Shown: one piece after another, positions 28,285 to 36,194 of the stretch
Layout: each line of letters begins with the position of its first letter
Numbering within the stretch: the first letter of the stretch is position 1
Source: Methylococcaceae bacterium
GTDB taxonomy: Bacteria > Pseudomonadota > Gammaproteobacteria > Methylococcales > Methylomonadaceae
DNA length: 38,586 nucleotides
Assembly: GCA_013141155.1 (NCBI GenBank)
Contig: JABFRM010000027.1
Span: 1-38,586, forward strand
Direction of reading: 5' to 3'
Notes under the pieces: generated by a model
Database searches by the model: none
What the model saw: only the letters and a program-made list of their open reading frames with translations
Told to the model about the DNA's origin: nothing
Position numbers and translations under genes: made by a program

Positions 28285-28558
28285 AATTAAATATCTGAAT
28301 ATTCTACACTTATCTTTGAAATTTAACTGATACCTGAGTAGCAACATTGTTATTTAATATAGTTGCATACCCGTTTATCAACGTTGTTTTCATGCGATTT
28401 TAGTCGCTCAGTGACAAAACTACTGCGTTAAAGCACTATCTTCAGCAATGTAAGGCATGCTCGCATACCAAAATTGCTATGTTCGCAAAAAAGCCCATTA
28501 TAAAAGGTATGCGATGCTTACCCGGCACTACTTTTAAAATCACACTCACTCAAAACTG
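28285..28558. other. Intergenic region between the R-M operon and the zeta-like remnant
   Basis: AT-rich, non-coding sequence expected to contain the promoter of the minus-strand R-M operon. A spaced inverted repeat, CGCATACC at 28462-28469 and GGTATGCG at 28506-28513, is present with a 36-base gap. I searched it for the missing 5' part of the zeta-like gene and found no P-loop in any plus-strand frame. Confidence 0.5.
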
Positions 28559-28846
28559 GTGGAACAATTACAAACTTACAGACTGATCAGTGCAGAAATG
28601 TCTCGATTACGGGTAGCTGAGCGGGTTGCCCACGGTGGGCATCGTATTCTTGATGCAGATATAGTGCGCCGTTTTCCTTGTAGCCTGTACAATTTGTTCA
28701 ATGAATTTGCACCCAAAGTAGATCAAGCTAAGTGCTACATGAACAGAAGTACAATTCCTAAGCTAGTATTTCAGCAAGAAGGCGCTACATGCAACATTTT
28801 TCATTCCGATTTTTTTGATCTTTTACAACAAGAGGCTCAAGCATGA
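28559..28846 (+). pseudogene. C-terminal remnant of a zeta-toxin-like P-loop ATPase
   Basis: A 95-codon fragment. RVAERVAHGGHRILDADIVRRFPCSLYNLFNEFAPKVDQAKCYMN resembles the C-terminal part of zeta-toxin-like kinases / predicted ABC-type ATPases (COG4185 type), which have RVAxRVxxGGHxIPxxxIxRR followed by a helix and a short strand. The N-terminal half with the Walker A P-loop is missing, and no such motif is found upstream. An apparent GTG start at 28559 lacks a ribosome binding site. It is therefore interpreted as a 5'-deleted pseudogene. Its stop overlaps the next small gene by four bases. Confidence 0.65.
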
Positions 28847-29055
28847 ATATCAATTTAAACCCCACACCAAACGCAGATACTTTGGCTACGCTAGATTGCT
28901 TGCAATTAGCCGTCAGCAAAGCCCTAGAACGCAAACGCCGCCTTGGGCAATATTCCGTGCAATGGACAGGCGATGCCCCATTCGCGGTTGGAGATGATGC
29001 CCCAGAACATTTGCGGAAAGCAACTCACCTCGAAGCAACAGAGCCAAATAAGTAG
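28843..29055 (+). CDS. Small hypothetical protein paired with the zeta-like remnant
   Basis: 70-residue soluble acidic-to-neutral protein, not recognised by name. ATG at 28843 overlaps the preceding stop (ATGA), and AGAGG lies 8 bases upstream. The sequence LDCLQLAVSKALERKRRLGQYSVQWTGDAP suggests one amphipathic helix followed by a short strand. Small genes of this kind are, as far as I recall, found next to zeta-like ATPases, so an antitoxin or accessory role is possible. If the ATPase is dead, this may be an orphan. Confidence 0.6.
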   Translation: MNINLNPTPNADTLATLDCLQLAVSKALERKRRLGQYSVQWTGDAPFAVGDDAPEHLRKATHLEATEPNK

Positions 29056-29088
29056 CTTGCACCATCCCCAACCCAATACGCTATAAAT

Positions 29089-29526
29089 CTAAATAAGCGC
29101 CCATGCGGCACTTGCAACCAGCCACGCGCCACTTAAATAGCCGATGGTGGTCATTGAGCAACTCAACGTCATGCCAAGACGAAACGGAACAGTCATTGCC
29201 TCTTTTAAGCTGGGATTCATGGCGCGGATCAAAAAAAGCAGGGCATTCCCAAATGAGCCAACGCACATACAAAACAAAATAAAACCTGCGGGTTTGAGCT
29301 GAAAATGATTGAACAGCATGTAAAAAATAAACAAGAACTGTGACATCATCAGGTAATCAATGTGTGACTTAAGTAAATCCTGCATGCACGGTATCTTTTT
29401 AGCCAGCGCACCGTCTGGCGCGGTTACTATTGTTACCAGCATCCACGCTTAGATTAAAGCGGTGATAAGGCAAATACTGCCGGTTATCACCAAAAATTCA
29501 CTTGTGCCCAGTGGGGTATTGACCAT
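29089..29526 (-). pseudogene. Small membrane protein gene interrupted by one in-frame stop
   Basis: From ATG 29526, preceded by AGGAG at a 7-base distance, the frame reads MVNTPLGTSEFLVITGSICL and reaches a TAA at 29451-29449 after 25 codons. The same frame then continues without shift as AWMLVTIVTAPDGALAKKIP and three more hydrophobic segments to 29089. The joined product would be about 145 residues with four membrane helices, the first straddling the stop. Re-initiation at ATG 29442 would remove that helix and has no ribosome binding site. A single nonsense mutation is the simplest reading. It is divergent from the AraC-family regulator gene, its possible regulator. The family is not recognised. 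Confidence 0.75.
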
Positions 29527-29547
29527 CGTTTTTCTCCTGTTAAAGTC

Positions 29548-30387
29548 ATGACGGGTTTTTCAATTCATTACCGGATCATTTTAACGATGTCATTCAATAA
29601 TAACTTGTATAAAGCGGCTGCTCCCGATAGACCTTATCGTTTCAGGGCTAATGTTTTTATATGGCCGAACCGCACTTTATTTTTTGGTCCATTACAAAAG
29701 CTGGAGGTTCATGCGATGGGTGCAGTCACCATCAACATAGGGCTTTACCAACCGTTTTACATGAAAACGGCAACGGGCGACTATCAAGCTTATCGGTGTG
29801 TGGTGATTCCGGCGGGTTGTAGGCATGAGTTACAGGCAAACGGTAATATAGTCGCGTGCTTAATGATCGAAAAAAATTCTATTGATTTTCTGCGCTTTAG
29901 GGAACGGGTTCAGTTTTACACATCGACTTTCACCCCTATTATGGATAGGCAGTGGATTGACTGTTTTCAAAAAATTTACGAAGAGAAACCTTCAAAAGTG
30001 GACATTAATCTGATGATTAACCAGTTATTGGCGGTGGATGCAGGGGCTGAAAACAGCGTCGATGCGCGTATTGAGCAGATTATGCAGATGATCCGGTTGG
30101 ATCCAGGTAATGATTTTAGTCAGGCACATCTGGCTGATTGCGTGGGGCTTTCTACCTCTCGTTTTAGGCATTTGTTCAGTGAACAGTCCGATATTCCCTT
30201 TCGTCGCTATAGGATGTGGCGGCGGGTGATCGCGGCGATGGCGGTTATCCATAAAGTCGATCATTTGACTTATGCCGCTATGGAAGCAGGATTTACCGAT
30301 TCCGCCCATTTTAACCGCTGTTTTCGGGATTCGTTTGGTGTGAATCCATCACTGGTGTTTAAAAATGTTGATCGGTTTGAGATATAA
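29548..30387 (+). CDS. AraC-family transcriptional regulator
   Basis: 279 residues from ATG 29548; ATG 29587 (MSFNNNLYKA) is an alternative start giving 266, and neither has a strong ribosome binding site. The N-terminal portion looks like a small-ligand cupin-type sensor (FFGPLQKLEVHAMGAVTINIGL). The C-terminal two-helix-turn-helix DNA-binding domain spans about residues 180-277: FSQAHLADCVGLSTSRFRHLF, then LTYAAMEAGFTDSAHFNRCFRDSFGVNPS. It probably controls the divergent membrane-protein gene, now broken. The ligand is unknown. Confidence 0.9.
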   Translation: MTGFSIHYRIILTMSFNNNLYKAAAPDRPYRFRANVFIWPNRTLFFGPLQKLEVHAMGAVTINIGLYQPFYMKTATGDYQAYRCVVIPAGCRHELQANGNIVACLMIEKNSIDFLRFRERVQFYTSTFTPIMDRQWIDCFQKIYEEKPSKVDINLMINQLLAVDAGAENSVDARIEQIMQMIRLDPGNDFSQAHLADCVGLSTSRFRHLFSEQSDIPFRRYRMWRRVIAAMAVIHKVDHLTYAAMEAGFTDSAHFNRCFRDSFGVNPSLVFKNVDRFEI

Positions 30388-30394
30388 TTATTTT

Positions 30395-31060
30395 CTACCC
30401 GCCTGCACTATCCAATAGATTGACCACCTTCATTCTAATGGCCCAATGTGTCAATTCAATATCATTGGCAACCCCCAATTTTCGTTTAATCAAATAATGA
30501 CAATTCGATACGGTTTTGGGGCTGATATGCAGTATCGCGGCAATTTCTTCGGTTGAACGGGGTTCGACTAGCAAGCGTAAAATCTCAAACTCTCTCACCG
30601 TCAATTGCTCTAGTGCGAAGCTTGCACCGCTTATTTTTTCTAACGCCAAGGCTTGTGCAATATCGGCACTTAAAAAATGATGTCCGTGATAAACATCCTG
30701 TATAGCGCATATCAATTCTGCGGGTGCGCTGCTTTTGGTTACATAACCCAATGCCCCCGCACGGGTTGCCTGCACGGCAAAAGCAGGGTTTTGGTGCATA
30801 CTGAATACTAATATTTTCGCTGTCGCAGCGTATTGCTTGATGCGACTGATTGCTTCCAAACCACTTTGACCTGGCAACGTAATGTCCATAATGACCACAT
30901 CGGGTTGGTGGGTTTTGAAACAAGTGTAAGCCTCTACCGCATTAACGGCTTCTGCAACCACTTGCATACCTGGTTGTTTGTCCAATAGCGAACGATAGCC
31001 TTCACGCACAATGGCATGATCATCAACCAATAAAATACGGATGGCAGTTGGATGGATCAT
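30395..31060 (-). CDS. NarL/LuxR-family response regulator
   Basis: 221-residue two-component regulator. The receiver domain has the acidic pocket Asp13-Asp14 (LLVDDHAIVREGY), the phosphoacceptor Asp59 (VVIMDITLPGQSG) and the conserved lysine in GYVTKSSAP. A LuxR-type helix-turn-helix follows at about 150-215 (LTVREFEILRLLVEPRSTEEIAAILHISPKTVSNCHYLIKRKLGV). The start overlaps the stop of the sensor kinase by four bases, so the pair is cotranslated. With a MoxY-like partner it would be a MoxX-like regulator; its targets cannot be read from the window. Confidence 0.94.
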   Translation of the reverse strand: MIHPTAIRILLVDDHAIVREGYRSLLDKQPGMQVVAEAVNAVEAYTCFKTHQPDVVIMDITLPGQSGLEAISRIKQYAATAKILVFSMHQNPAFAVQATRAGALGYVTKSSAPAELICAIQDVYHGHHFLSADIAQALALEKISGASFALEQLTVREFEILRLLVEPRSTEEIAAILHISPKTVSNCHYLIKRKLGVANDIELTHWAIRMKVVNLLDSAGG

Positions 31061-32418
31061 GCTGCTACCGTTGCCTGTGAATGCAAGGGTAAACTTGCTT
31101 GCACCATTAAGCCACTGGGTTTAACAATGTCTAAAACAAGCTGTCCGCCCAATGCGTCTAGCCGTTCACGAATGCCGAGCAAGCCAATACCTGATGGATT
31201 GGTGAAGGGTAATTGTTTGGCGCTACCGTTATCGGTAATCGTCAGCGTGATTTGATTAGATATCACCAACGTAACAACAACCTGACCTGCCGCCGCATGT
31301 TTGGCAATATTGGTCAGGCATTCTTGCACAATCCGAAACAAAGTAATGGGCAAAGGTTCGGGCAATGATTCAATAGCCCCTTGCAAATCTAGCGTAAAAA
31401 TAGTTTTGCCGATACTTCTCGCGTTCCAGTCATTGATTAGGCTCTTTAAGCTGATTGCCAACCCCAATTCATCTATGGCAGTTGGTCGTAAGCGTAATAA
31501 CAATTCACGTAAAAGCACCAAAATATGATTGCTAATGCGGCTAATATTTTCGCTTTCTGGCACGATTGCAGGGCATGACAATTCTGCTGTCTGGCTAATT
31601 GAGGCAGAAAGGGCGTTAATCGCCGCCAAGCATTGCCCAAATTCATCATGTAATTCGCGCGCCAAATAACGCCGTTCTTCTTCTTGCACAGTCATTAATT
31701 GCAAAGCCAATTTTTTGCGTTCTAACAAAAGTTGTTCTTGGCTTGCAACCAATTGGTTAATCGCCTCGCCAGTGTGTTGCCATTCCTGCAATTCAAAGGT
31801 CGGCAGTCGAAATGATAGTTCACCGCACCGTATTTTCTGCAAACCGTTCACAATCACCTGCGCGGGTGCTAAAGCACGATGAATACTGAGTGTGATCATT
31901 AAGCAAAGCGCTAACGTGGTACTCACCGAAAGCGCCATTAAGCTTTTGAAACTCTGCCACGCCTCAGCAATAGCTAAGGTATTACTGGGCGTTACGGTTA
32001 CTGAACCCTTAACAATACCCTTGAAAGCCACCGATCGCACGATTTTAAAATGCGGATTAAATACCCATTGATAAAAGCCTTTAAACCAACGCGGTACGAC
32101 AGCCGCAGTCATATTTTCGCCTTTACAAACACTGCGTTGCTGTCTACCGTTCACGTCCATAAACTGCACACACAACCCATTAGCGTTACTGGTTTGTTTC
32201 CACAAATCAAAATCAGGAAAACGCTCAGCTTGACCGAAACCAGCATCAATCCGAAATAATTGCATTTCTAATTGTTTATCAATAGATTCAACAGTCAACA
32301 AGGCTTGCTGTTGCGCTTGTTGGTTTTCTTGGTACAAAACAATAGCCGCAGTGGTGATTAAACCAACCAATGCGATAAAGACAATGCGGATGAGTAAGTG
32401 ATGTTTTAGATTCATCAT
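31057..32418 (-). CDS. MoxY-like sensor histidine kinase (HPK7 / NarX class)
   Basis: 453-residue inner-membrane kinase. The first helix is at about 9-28 (LLIRIVFIALVGLITTAAIVLY). A periplasmic domain follows (about 30-155) with CVQFMDVNGRQQRSVCKG and PRWFKGFYQWVF, which resembles the LapD/MoxY periplasmic domain. A second helix (about 160-178), HAMP-like linker, and DHp domain with phosphoacceptor His257 (YLARELHDEFGQCLAAINAL) come next. The HATPase_c domain has LFRIVQECLTNIAKHA, LTITDNG and GIGLLGIRERLDALGG. In Paracoccus, MoxXY regulates methanol dehydrogenase expression; a similar role here is inference from the sensor domain only. Confidence 0.9.
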   Translation of the reverse strand: MMNLKHHLLIRIVFIALVGLITTAAIVLYQENQQAQQQALLTVESIDKQLEMQLFRIDAGFGQAERFPDFDLWKQTSNANGLCVQFMDVNGRQQRSVCKGENMTAAVVPRWFKGFYQWVFNPHFKIVRSVAFKGIVKGSVTVTPSNTLAIAEAWQSFKSLMALSVSTTLALCLMITLSIHRALAPAQVIVNGLQKIRCGELSFRLPTFELQEWQHTGEAINQLVASQEQLLLERKKLALQLMTVQEEERRYLARELHDEFGQCLAAINALSASISQTAELSCPAIVPESENISRISNHILVLLRELLLRLRPTAIDELGLAISLKSLINDWNARSIGKTIFTLDLQGAIESLPEPLPITLFRIVQECLTNIAKHAAAGQVVVTLVISNQITLTITDNGSAKQLPFTNPSGIGLLGIRERLDALGGQLVLDIVKPSGLMVQASLPLHSQATVAA

Positions 32419-32490
32419 GGCGGTTGTTTAGTGTGATGCTGAGTGCATTTTAGGCGCGAATGATCGGTTTAGAAATAGCGCCAAAAACAT

Positions 32491-32505
32491 CGGGCAATTT
32501 GCCCG
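32491..32505. promoter_or_regulatory. Palindrome between the kinase and cupin genes, operator candidate
   Basis: CGGGCAA and TTGCCCG are perfect reverse complements around one central T. It lies 72 bases upstream of the divergent kinase start and 80 bases upstream of the cupin start, in the only gap between the two units. This is a plausible dyad operator for one or both; the protein is unknown. Confidence 0.45.
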
Positions 32506-32584
32506 TGTTTATCGGGTGAATATCAGGTTACTAAAAGTACCTTACGCGTTACGCTATCAGCATATTTATTCAGGAGCTAAACAC

Positions 32585-33019
32585 ATGACACACTATCAGT
32601 TTGATGATCGCATTACTCAATGGAATACCTTACCAGGCATTGAGCATCTTGCTTACCACATTTTGCATATTGATGAGCCCGCAAAAATCATTGATGTGCT
32701 GTTTAAGTTTTCAGCCAATCAGCAAATTCTCTTACACCGGCATTTAGCTTTGAATAACACCTTTGTGATTCAAGGCGAACATCGGCTGTATGAGCCAAAT
32801 GGTCGCTTAAAAGAGGCTAGACCTGTCGGTCGATATACCGCTACACCTGCCAGTGATGAACCACATCGAGAAGGTGGTGGCGATGAAGATGCCATCGTTT
32901 TTTTCAGCATTCGCGGCAGTGATGGGGTTTTGTATGAGATTTTGGATAATGCACAAGCTGTTATTGGCACGTTGAGTATGCAAAATTTTATTGATCTGTA
33001 TAAGGCGCAAGCTGCATAG
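32585..33019 (+). CDS. Cupin-domain protein
   Basis: 144-residue small beta-barrel protein. ATG at 32585 is preceded by AGGAG 8 bases upstream; ATG 32516, in frame, lacks one and adds an unconserved lead. The two cupin motifs are LLHRHLALNNTFVIQGEHRLY (metal-ligand histidines, early) and EGGGDEDAIVFFSIRG (later). This layout resembles the ChrR-type / acetylacetone-cleaving and dihydroxyacetophenone dioxygenase-like cupins. Function could be a metal-dependent dioxygenase or a sensor; I cannot decide. It is convergent with the antiporter gene with 7 bases between. Confidence 0.82.
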   Translation: MTHYQFDDRITQWNTLPGIEHLAYHILHIDEPAKIIDVLFKFSANQQILLHRHLALNNTFVIQGEHRLYEPNGRLKEARPVGRYTATPASDEPHREGGGDEDAIVFFSIRGSDGVLYEILDNAQAVIGTLSMQNFIDLYKAQAA

Positions 33020-33026
33020 TGGTTTT

Positions 33027-34457
33027 TTATGATTGACCCAAAATCCCAAATACCGTAAATAACACGACCGAGCCAGCCGCCGCCAATAACGCATACGGCA
33101 GTTGTGAATGGGTGTGTTCGATCACATCGCAACCCGCAGCTAACGAGGCGATAATGGTGGTATCTGAAATGGGTGAGGCATGATCGCCAAACACGCCGCC
33201 GGAAATCACCGCGCCGACCACTAAAGTGGCTTCAGCGCCGGTTGCGCTACTCAACGCCATGCCAATGGGCATCATGATGGAAAATGTCCCCCAACTGGTG
33301 CCGGTTGCAAAAGCGATGATGGCGCTGAGTGAAAAGACTAACATAGGGATCAACGCCGGCGATAACCAGCCTTGGGCTAATGCGGCGAGGTATTGCCCAG
33401 TGTGCAATTCTTTGGTCATATTGCCCATCAGAAACGCCAAAATTAAAATCACCACAATCGGCAGCAATTCCCCTGCCCCCGTAAACACGCTGTCAAAATA
33501 CTGTTTGCGGGTCATTTTGCCGATGAAGACATATTGCACAAAAGCCACCAACAGCGCAGTAAAAACGGCATAAAAAACCGCACTCGTGCCGCTACCGGAA
33601 AAAAGCTTATCCAGCCAAGACGTACTGCCCAATACACTGGGTGACAAGTCTAAATTGCCAGAACCAGTGTAGTACAGCGCCACCGGAATCATCCCGACCA
33701 GCACCGTTAAAGGCACGAGCATGTGCCAAATATGCCCGCCATCCGCCGGAATGGGAATTTCAATAGGTGTGGTATTGGTTTCATAATGCGTCATCGAGCC
33801 GATATTCCAATCGCGCCAAATCACCCAAAACACGATCAGTAACGACAGCCACGCATAAAAATTGTAGGGGATCGACTTAATCAGGATCTCAACCGCATTG
33901 CCATGTAGCGTACCATTGTTAATCTGCGCTGCGAGCAAGCCTAATAATAACGCACCCCAACCATTGAGCGGAAACAAGGCACAAACTGGCGCAGAGGTGG
34001 CATCACAAATGTAGGCCAATTTTTGACGCGAAACACCGTATTGGTCAAACAACGGACGCGATACTGTGCCCGCCACCAACGAAGTAATCGAAGACTCAAT
34101 AAAAATCGCCAAGCCAATCCCGAAAGCCAACAATTGCGCCGAACGTGCGGATTTTACCAATTGACTGCGTTGCGTTAAAAAATGTACCAGCCCTGCGACA
34201 CCACCGCTATCGACCAACAAGCGCATCACTGATCCGACCAACAAGGAAAAAATCAGCGTTTTAACCACCCAAGCCTCGGCAAAGAGCTTTACGATATTGT
34301 CCAACAACGCGATTGCGGCGGTGAGCGGATGACCGGCGTGGATAATCAATAAGCCAGCAAAAATGCCTATCAATAAAGATAGTAAGACATCTTTGGTGGT
34401 GATGGACAATATAATCGTCAGTACAGGGGGTAGGATAGCAAGCAGACCATAGTCCAT
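33027..34457 (-). CDS. NhaC-family Na+/H+ antiporter
   Basis: Polytopic inner-membrane protein of 476 residues from ATG 34457; an upstream in-frame TTG at 34478 would add seven residues. About eleven to twelve hydrophobic segments are visible. Family features include PPVLTIILSITTKDVLLSLLIGIFAG, FIESSITSLVAGTVSRPLFD, YICDATSAPVCALFPLNGWGA, FATGTSWGTFSIMMPIGMAL and GGVFGDHASPISDTTIIAS, the last matching the NhaC/YuiF/TetB(P)-like ion transporter signature. It may exchange sodium for protons or carry an organic anion, as some members do. Confidence 0.9.
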   Translation of the reverse strand: MDYGLLAILPPVLTIILSITTKDVLLSLLIGIFAGLLIIHAGHPLTAAIALLDNIVKLFAEAWVVKTLIFSLLVGSVMRLLVDSGGVAGLVHFLTQRSQLVKSARSAQLLAFGIGLAIFIESSITSLVAGTVSRPLFDQYGVSRQKLAYICDATSAPVCALFPLNGWGALLLGLLAAQINNGTLHGNAVEILIKSIPYNFYAWLSLLIVFWVIWRDWNIGSMTHYETNTTPIEIPIPADGGHIWHMLVPLTVLVGMIPVALYYTGSGNLDLSPSVLGSTSWLDKLFSGSGTSAVFYAVFTALLVAFVQYVFIGKMTRKQYFDSVFTGAGELLPIVVILILAFLMGNMTKELHTGQYLAALAQGWLSPALIPMLVFSLSAIIAFATGTSWGTFSIMMPIGMALSSATGAEATLVVGAVISGGVFGDHASPISDTTIIASLAAGCDVIEHTHSQLPYALLAAAGSVVLFTVFGILGQS

Positions 34458-34583
34458 AAATTGGTATTTAATAATCAACGGTTAAGAGTTACAACAGCAG
34501 AGCGTGAAAAACTGCGGCGGCTTCGTCGTCAGAGTGCCAGACTAAGCGCTAATGGTCAATACGTTGGCTCGTTTAAAAAGCAT

Positions 34584-34615
34584 TTGTAACACGCACTATA
34601 GTTATGCCGTATAAT
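34584..34615 (+). promoter_or_regulatory. Promoter of rnpB
   Basis: A consensus -10 box TATAAT is at 34610-34615, about 8 bases before the start of the RNase P RNA. Upstream TTGTAACA (34584-34591) offers either TTGTAA with a 20-base spacer or GTAACA with an 18-base spacer as the -35 element. Sigma-70 type. Confidence 0.7.
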
Positions 34616-34624
34616 GCCCACCGA

Positions 34625-34967
34625 AGAGTCGGCTGAGCAGTCACTGTTCTATTGTAAGGATAGAAGAGAGGAAAGTCCGGGCTCCACTGGGCAGGGTGCC
34701 AGGTAATGCCTGGGAGGCGTGAGCCTACGGCAAGTGCCACAGAAAATATACCGCCAATCTATGATTGGTAAGGGTGAAAAGGTGCGGTAAGAGCGCACCG
34801 CGCAACTGGTAACAGGTGTGGCAGGGTAAACCCCACCCGGAGCAAGATCAAATAGGGGGACAGACGCGTGGCCCGCGCGGTTCCCGGGTAGATTGCTTGA
34901 GCTGTAGGGTGACCTACAGCCTAGATGAATGACTGTTCTCGACAGAACCCGGCTTATAGGCCGACTC
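34625..34967 (+). ncRNA. rnpB: RNase P RNA, bacterial class A
   Basis: Catalytic RNA that trims tRNA 5' leaders. Ends pair as the P1 stem: AGTCGGC at the start and GCCGACT at the end. Universal blocks are present in order: GAGGAAAGTCCGGGCTCC, GGGCAGGGTGCCAGGTAATGC, GGTAAGGGTGAAAAGGTGCG, TAAGAGCGCACCGCGC, CCACCCGGAGCAAGATCAAATAG, and TAGATGAATGACTGTTCTCGACAGAACCCGGCTTATAG. The length of about 340-350 bases is typical. It lies upstream of the mraZ division cluster, as in several gammaproteobacteria. Confidence 0.98.
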
Positions 34968-34974
34968 TTTTTTT
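34958..34974 (+). terminator. Terminator of rnpB
   Basis: The 3' half of the P1 stem is followed directly by seven T (34968-34974), so P1 doubles as the hairpin of an intrinsic terminator or processing end. Confidence 0.6.
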
Positions 34975-35560
34975 ATAGCGTTGATTATTGCCCGGTCATT
35001 AAATGGCCAGATATTGTGTTTTTTATGCCCTCGTTTTTTATTCTTATTACCCCCCCTCCTTGTATAGCCGCGATTTCAGATAAGCATTTTTTGAAATATT
35101 CATAGCACACTCCCCATTGCTTCTTTCTTTATAGGCTTTTCTGGCGAAAAGCATTTTTTCCCCCTTCCTGTTTACATGAATTGTTTTCGTCAATGCAGCA
35201 ATATTAATTTCTCTTTGTTTCAGCATATTACGTGGTTGTAAAAATAGGCCTAATGGCACATCGACATCCATTTAGCGGACGCAGGTTCAGTTAAAAAACA
35301 CCCCGTTTTGCATCAATGTGCAACTTAATTGAATCTGCTAAAAACTTGAGGGATAAAGAATGCCGACCATTGCCGGATTGGCAAATTTTTTTTTGAAAAA
35401 ATTCTAACGCATTTTTTAACTAATAGTAGAGGTAAATTCTGAGATATAACCCTTAACATAATGAAAAAAGACACTTGTATTTATTATTTAGCGTTAAATT
35501 TTTTTATTTTTACAGATGCTATTTAAGTTATTGTCTAAAAACAGAAGTTTATATTGCCAT
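34975..35560. other. Long intergenic region between rnpB and the mraZ promoter
   Basis: Nearly 600 bases without a convincing gene. A minus-strand frame of 74 codons (35271-35047) lacks a ribosome binding site and recognisable homology. A plus-strand terminator-like hairpin with nine bases of A/T-rich tail occurs at 35370-35394 without an obvious gene before it. The stretch 35394-35560 is very AT-rich. Confidence 0.5.
35370..35394 (+). terminator. Orphan intrinsic terminator candidate
   Basis: TTGCC (35370-35374) pairs with GGCAA (35380-35384) across GGATT and is followed by A then nine T. It could end a short plus-strand transcript such as a small RNA encoded between rnpB and mraZ, or be a backup terminator for rnpB. 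Confidence 0.5.
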
Positions 35561-35565
35561 GACAC

Positions 35566-35594
35566 TTGACTAAGTGTGAATTGAAATTTATAGT
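35566..35594 (+). promoter_or_regulatory. Promoter of the mraZ/dcw cluster
   Basis: TTGACT at 35566-35571 and TATAGT at 35589-35594 are separated by exactly 17 bases, a strong sigma-70 promoter. Transcription would start near 35601, about 55 bases before the mraZ start codon. A small inverted repeat, ACACTT-GACT-AAGTGT (35562-35577), covers the -35 box. Confidence 0.8.
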
Positions 35595-35615
35595 GAATTC
35601 AAATGTGATGTAAAG

Positions 35616-35639
35616 TGGAAAAAAATGGATTTTTTGGGA
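35616..35639 (+). promoter_or_regulatory. MraZ operator: three phased TGGRN repeats
   Basis: TGGAA (35616), TGGAT (35626) and TGGGA (35635) are direct repeats spaced 10 and 9 bases apart between the promoter and the mraZ start. In E. coli MraZ binds TGGGN repeats with 5-base spacers (10-base period) in front of its own gene. Autorepression of the division cluster by MraZ is therefore likely. Confidence 0.7.
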
Positions 35640-35655
35640 AATTATAGGTCATCGT

Positions 35656-36123
35656 TTGTTTAGAGGCATTAGCGCACTTAATTTAGATCCGAAAGGACGG
35701 CTTGCTATTCCTACGCGTTATCGTGAGGAGTTACAGGGTTGCTGTGACAGCCAGTTGATCGTAACGGTGGCGGTTAATGAGCGTTGCATAGGTGAGCCTG
35801 GCTGTTTATGGCTATATCCTTTAGCGGAATGGGAAAAACTTGAGCAAACCATTAGTAAATTGCCTACCCTGAATAAAATGGCCGGAAAATTGCGCAGATT
35901 TGTGATTGGTAACGCGACAGAATCTGAAATGGATAGTCAGGGGCGTTTGTTGTTGCCAGAAAAATTAAGGGAATTTGCGCAAATGGATAAAAAACTGATT
36001 TTGATCGGTCAGTTGAATAAGTTTGAAATCTGGAATGAAGTGGCTTGGCAGGCAAAAGAACGTGAATGGTTGGATAGTGACGATACTGAAGGTTTGGAGG
36101 AATTAGATTCGTTGGCATTTTAG
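35656..36123 (+). CDS. mraZ: Transcriptional regulator MraZ
   Basis: First gene of the division and cell-wall cluster. It encodes a ring-forming DNA-binding protein of the AbrB-like fold with two SpoVT/AbrB-like repeats: FRGISALNLDPKGRLAIPTRYREEL at the N-terminus and GNATESEMDSQGRLLLPEKLREFA near residue 85-108, each with the D-x-(K/Q)-G-R core. The start is TTG at 35656 (AGGT 6 bases upstream); no ATG or GTG is available at the conserved N-terminus. The length of 155 residues is normal. TGGRN repeats just upstream fit autoregulation. Confidence 0.96.
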   Translation: MFRGISALNLDPKGRLAIPTRYREELQGCCDSQLIVTVAVNERCIGEPGCLWLYPLAEWEKLEQTISKLPTLNKMAGKLRRFVIGNATESEMDSQGRLLLPEKLREFAQMDKKLILIGQLNKFEIWNEVAWQAKEREWLDSDDTEGLEELDSLAF

Positions 36124-36194
36124 GGTTAGCTTAGGGTTAAGTGCTGATGCCCGCTTTTATTCATTGGGCGTATGCCAATTACGGAGTGGTGGTT

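Noticed and set aside
28462-28513. Spaced inverted repeat CGCATACC / GGTATGCG upstream of the zeta-like remnant as possible insertion sequence ends
   Set aside because: Only 8 bases with a 36-base gap, no transposase and no target duplication seen; insufficient for a mobile element.
23438-29055. A complete integrative element at the tRNA-Thr gene
   Set aside because: No integrase, no excisionase and no second att repeat were found in the window, so only an accessory hotspot can be claimed.
35047-35271. 74-codon minus-strand reading frame between rnpB and mraZ
   Set aside because: No ribosome binding site, no recognised motif and odd composition; probably chance.
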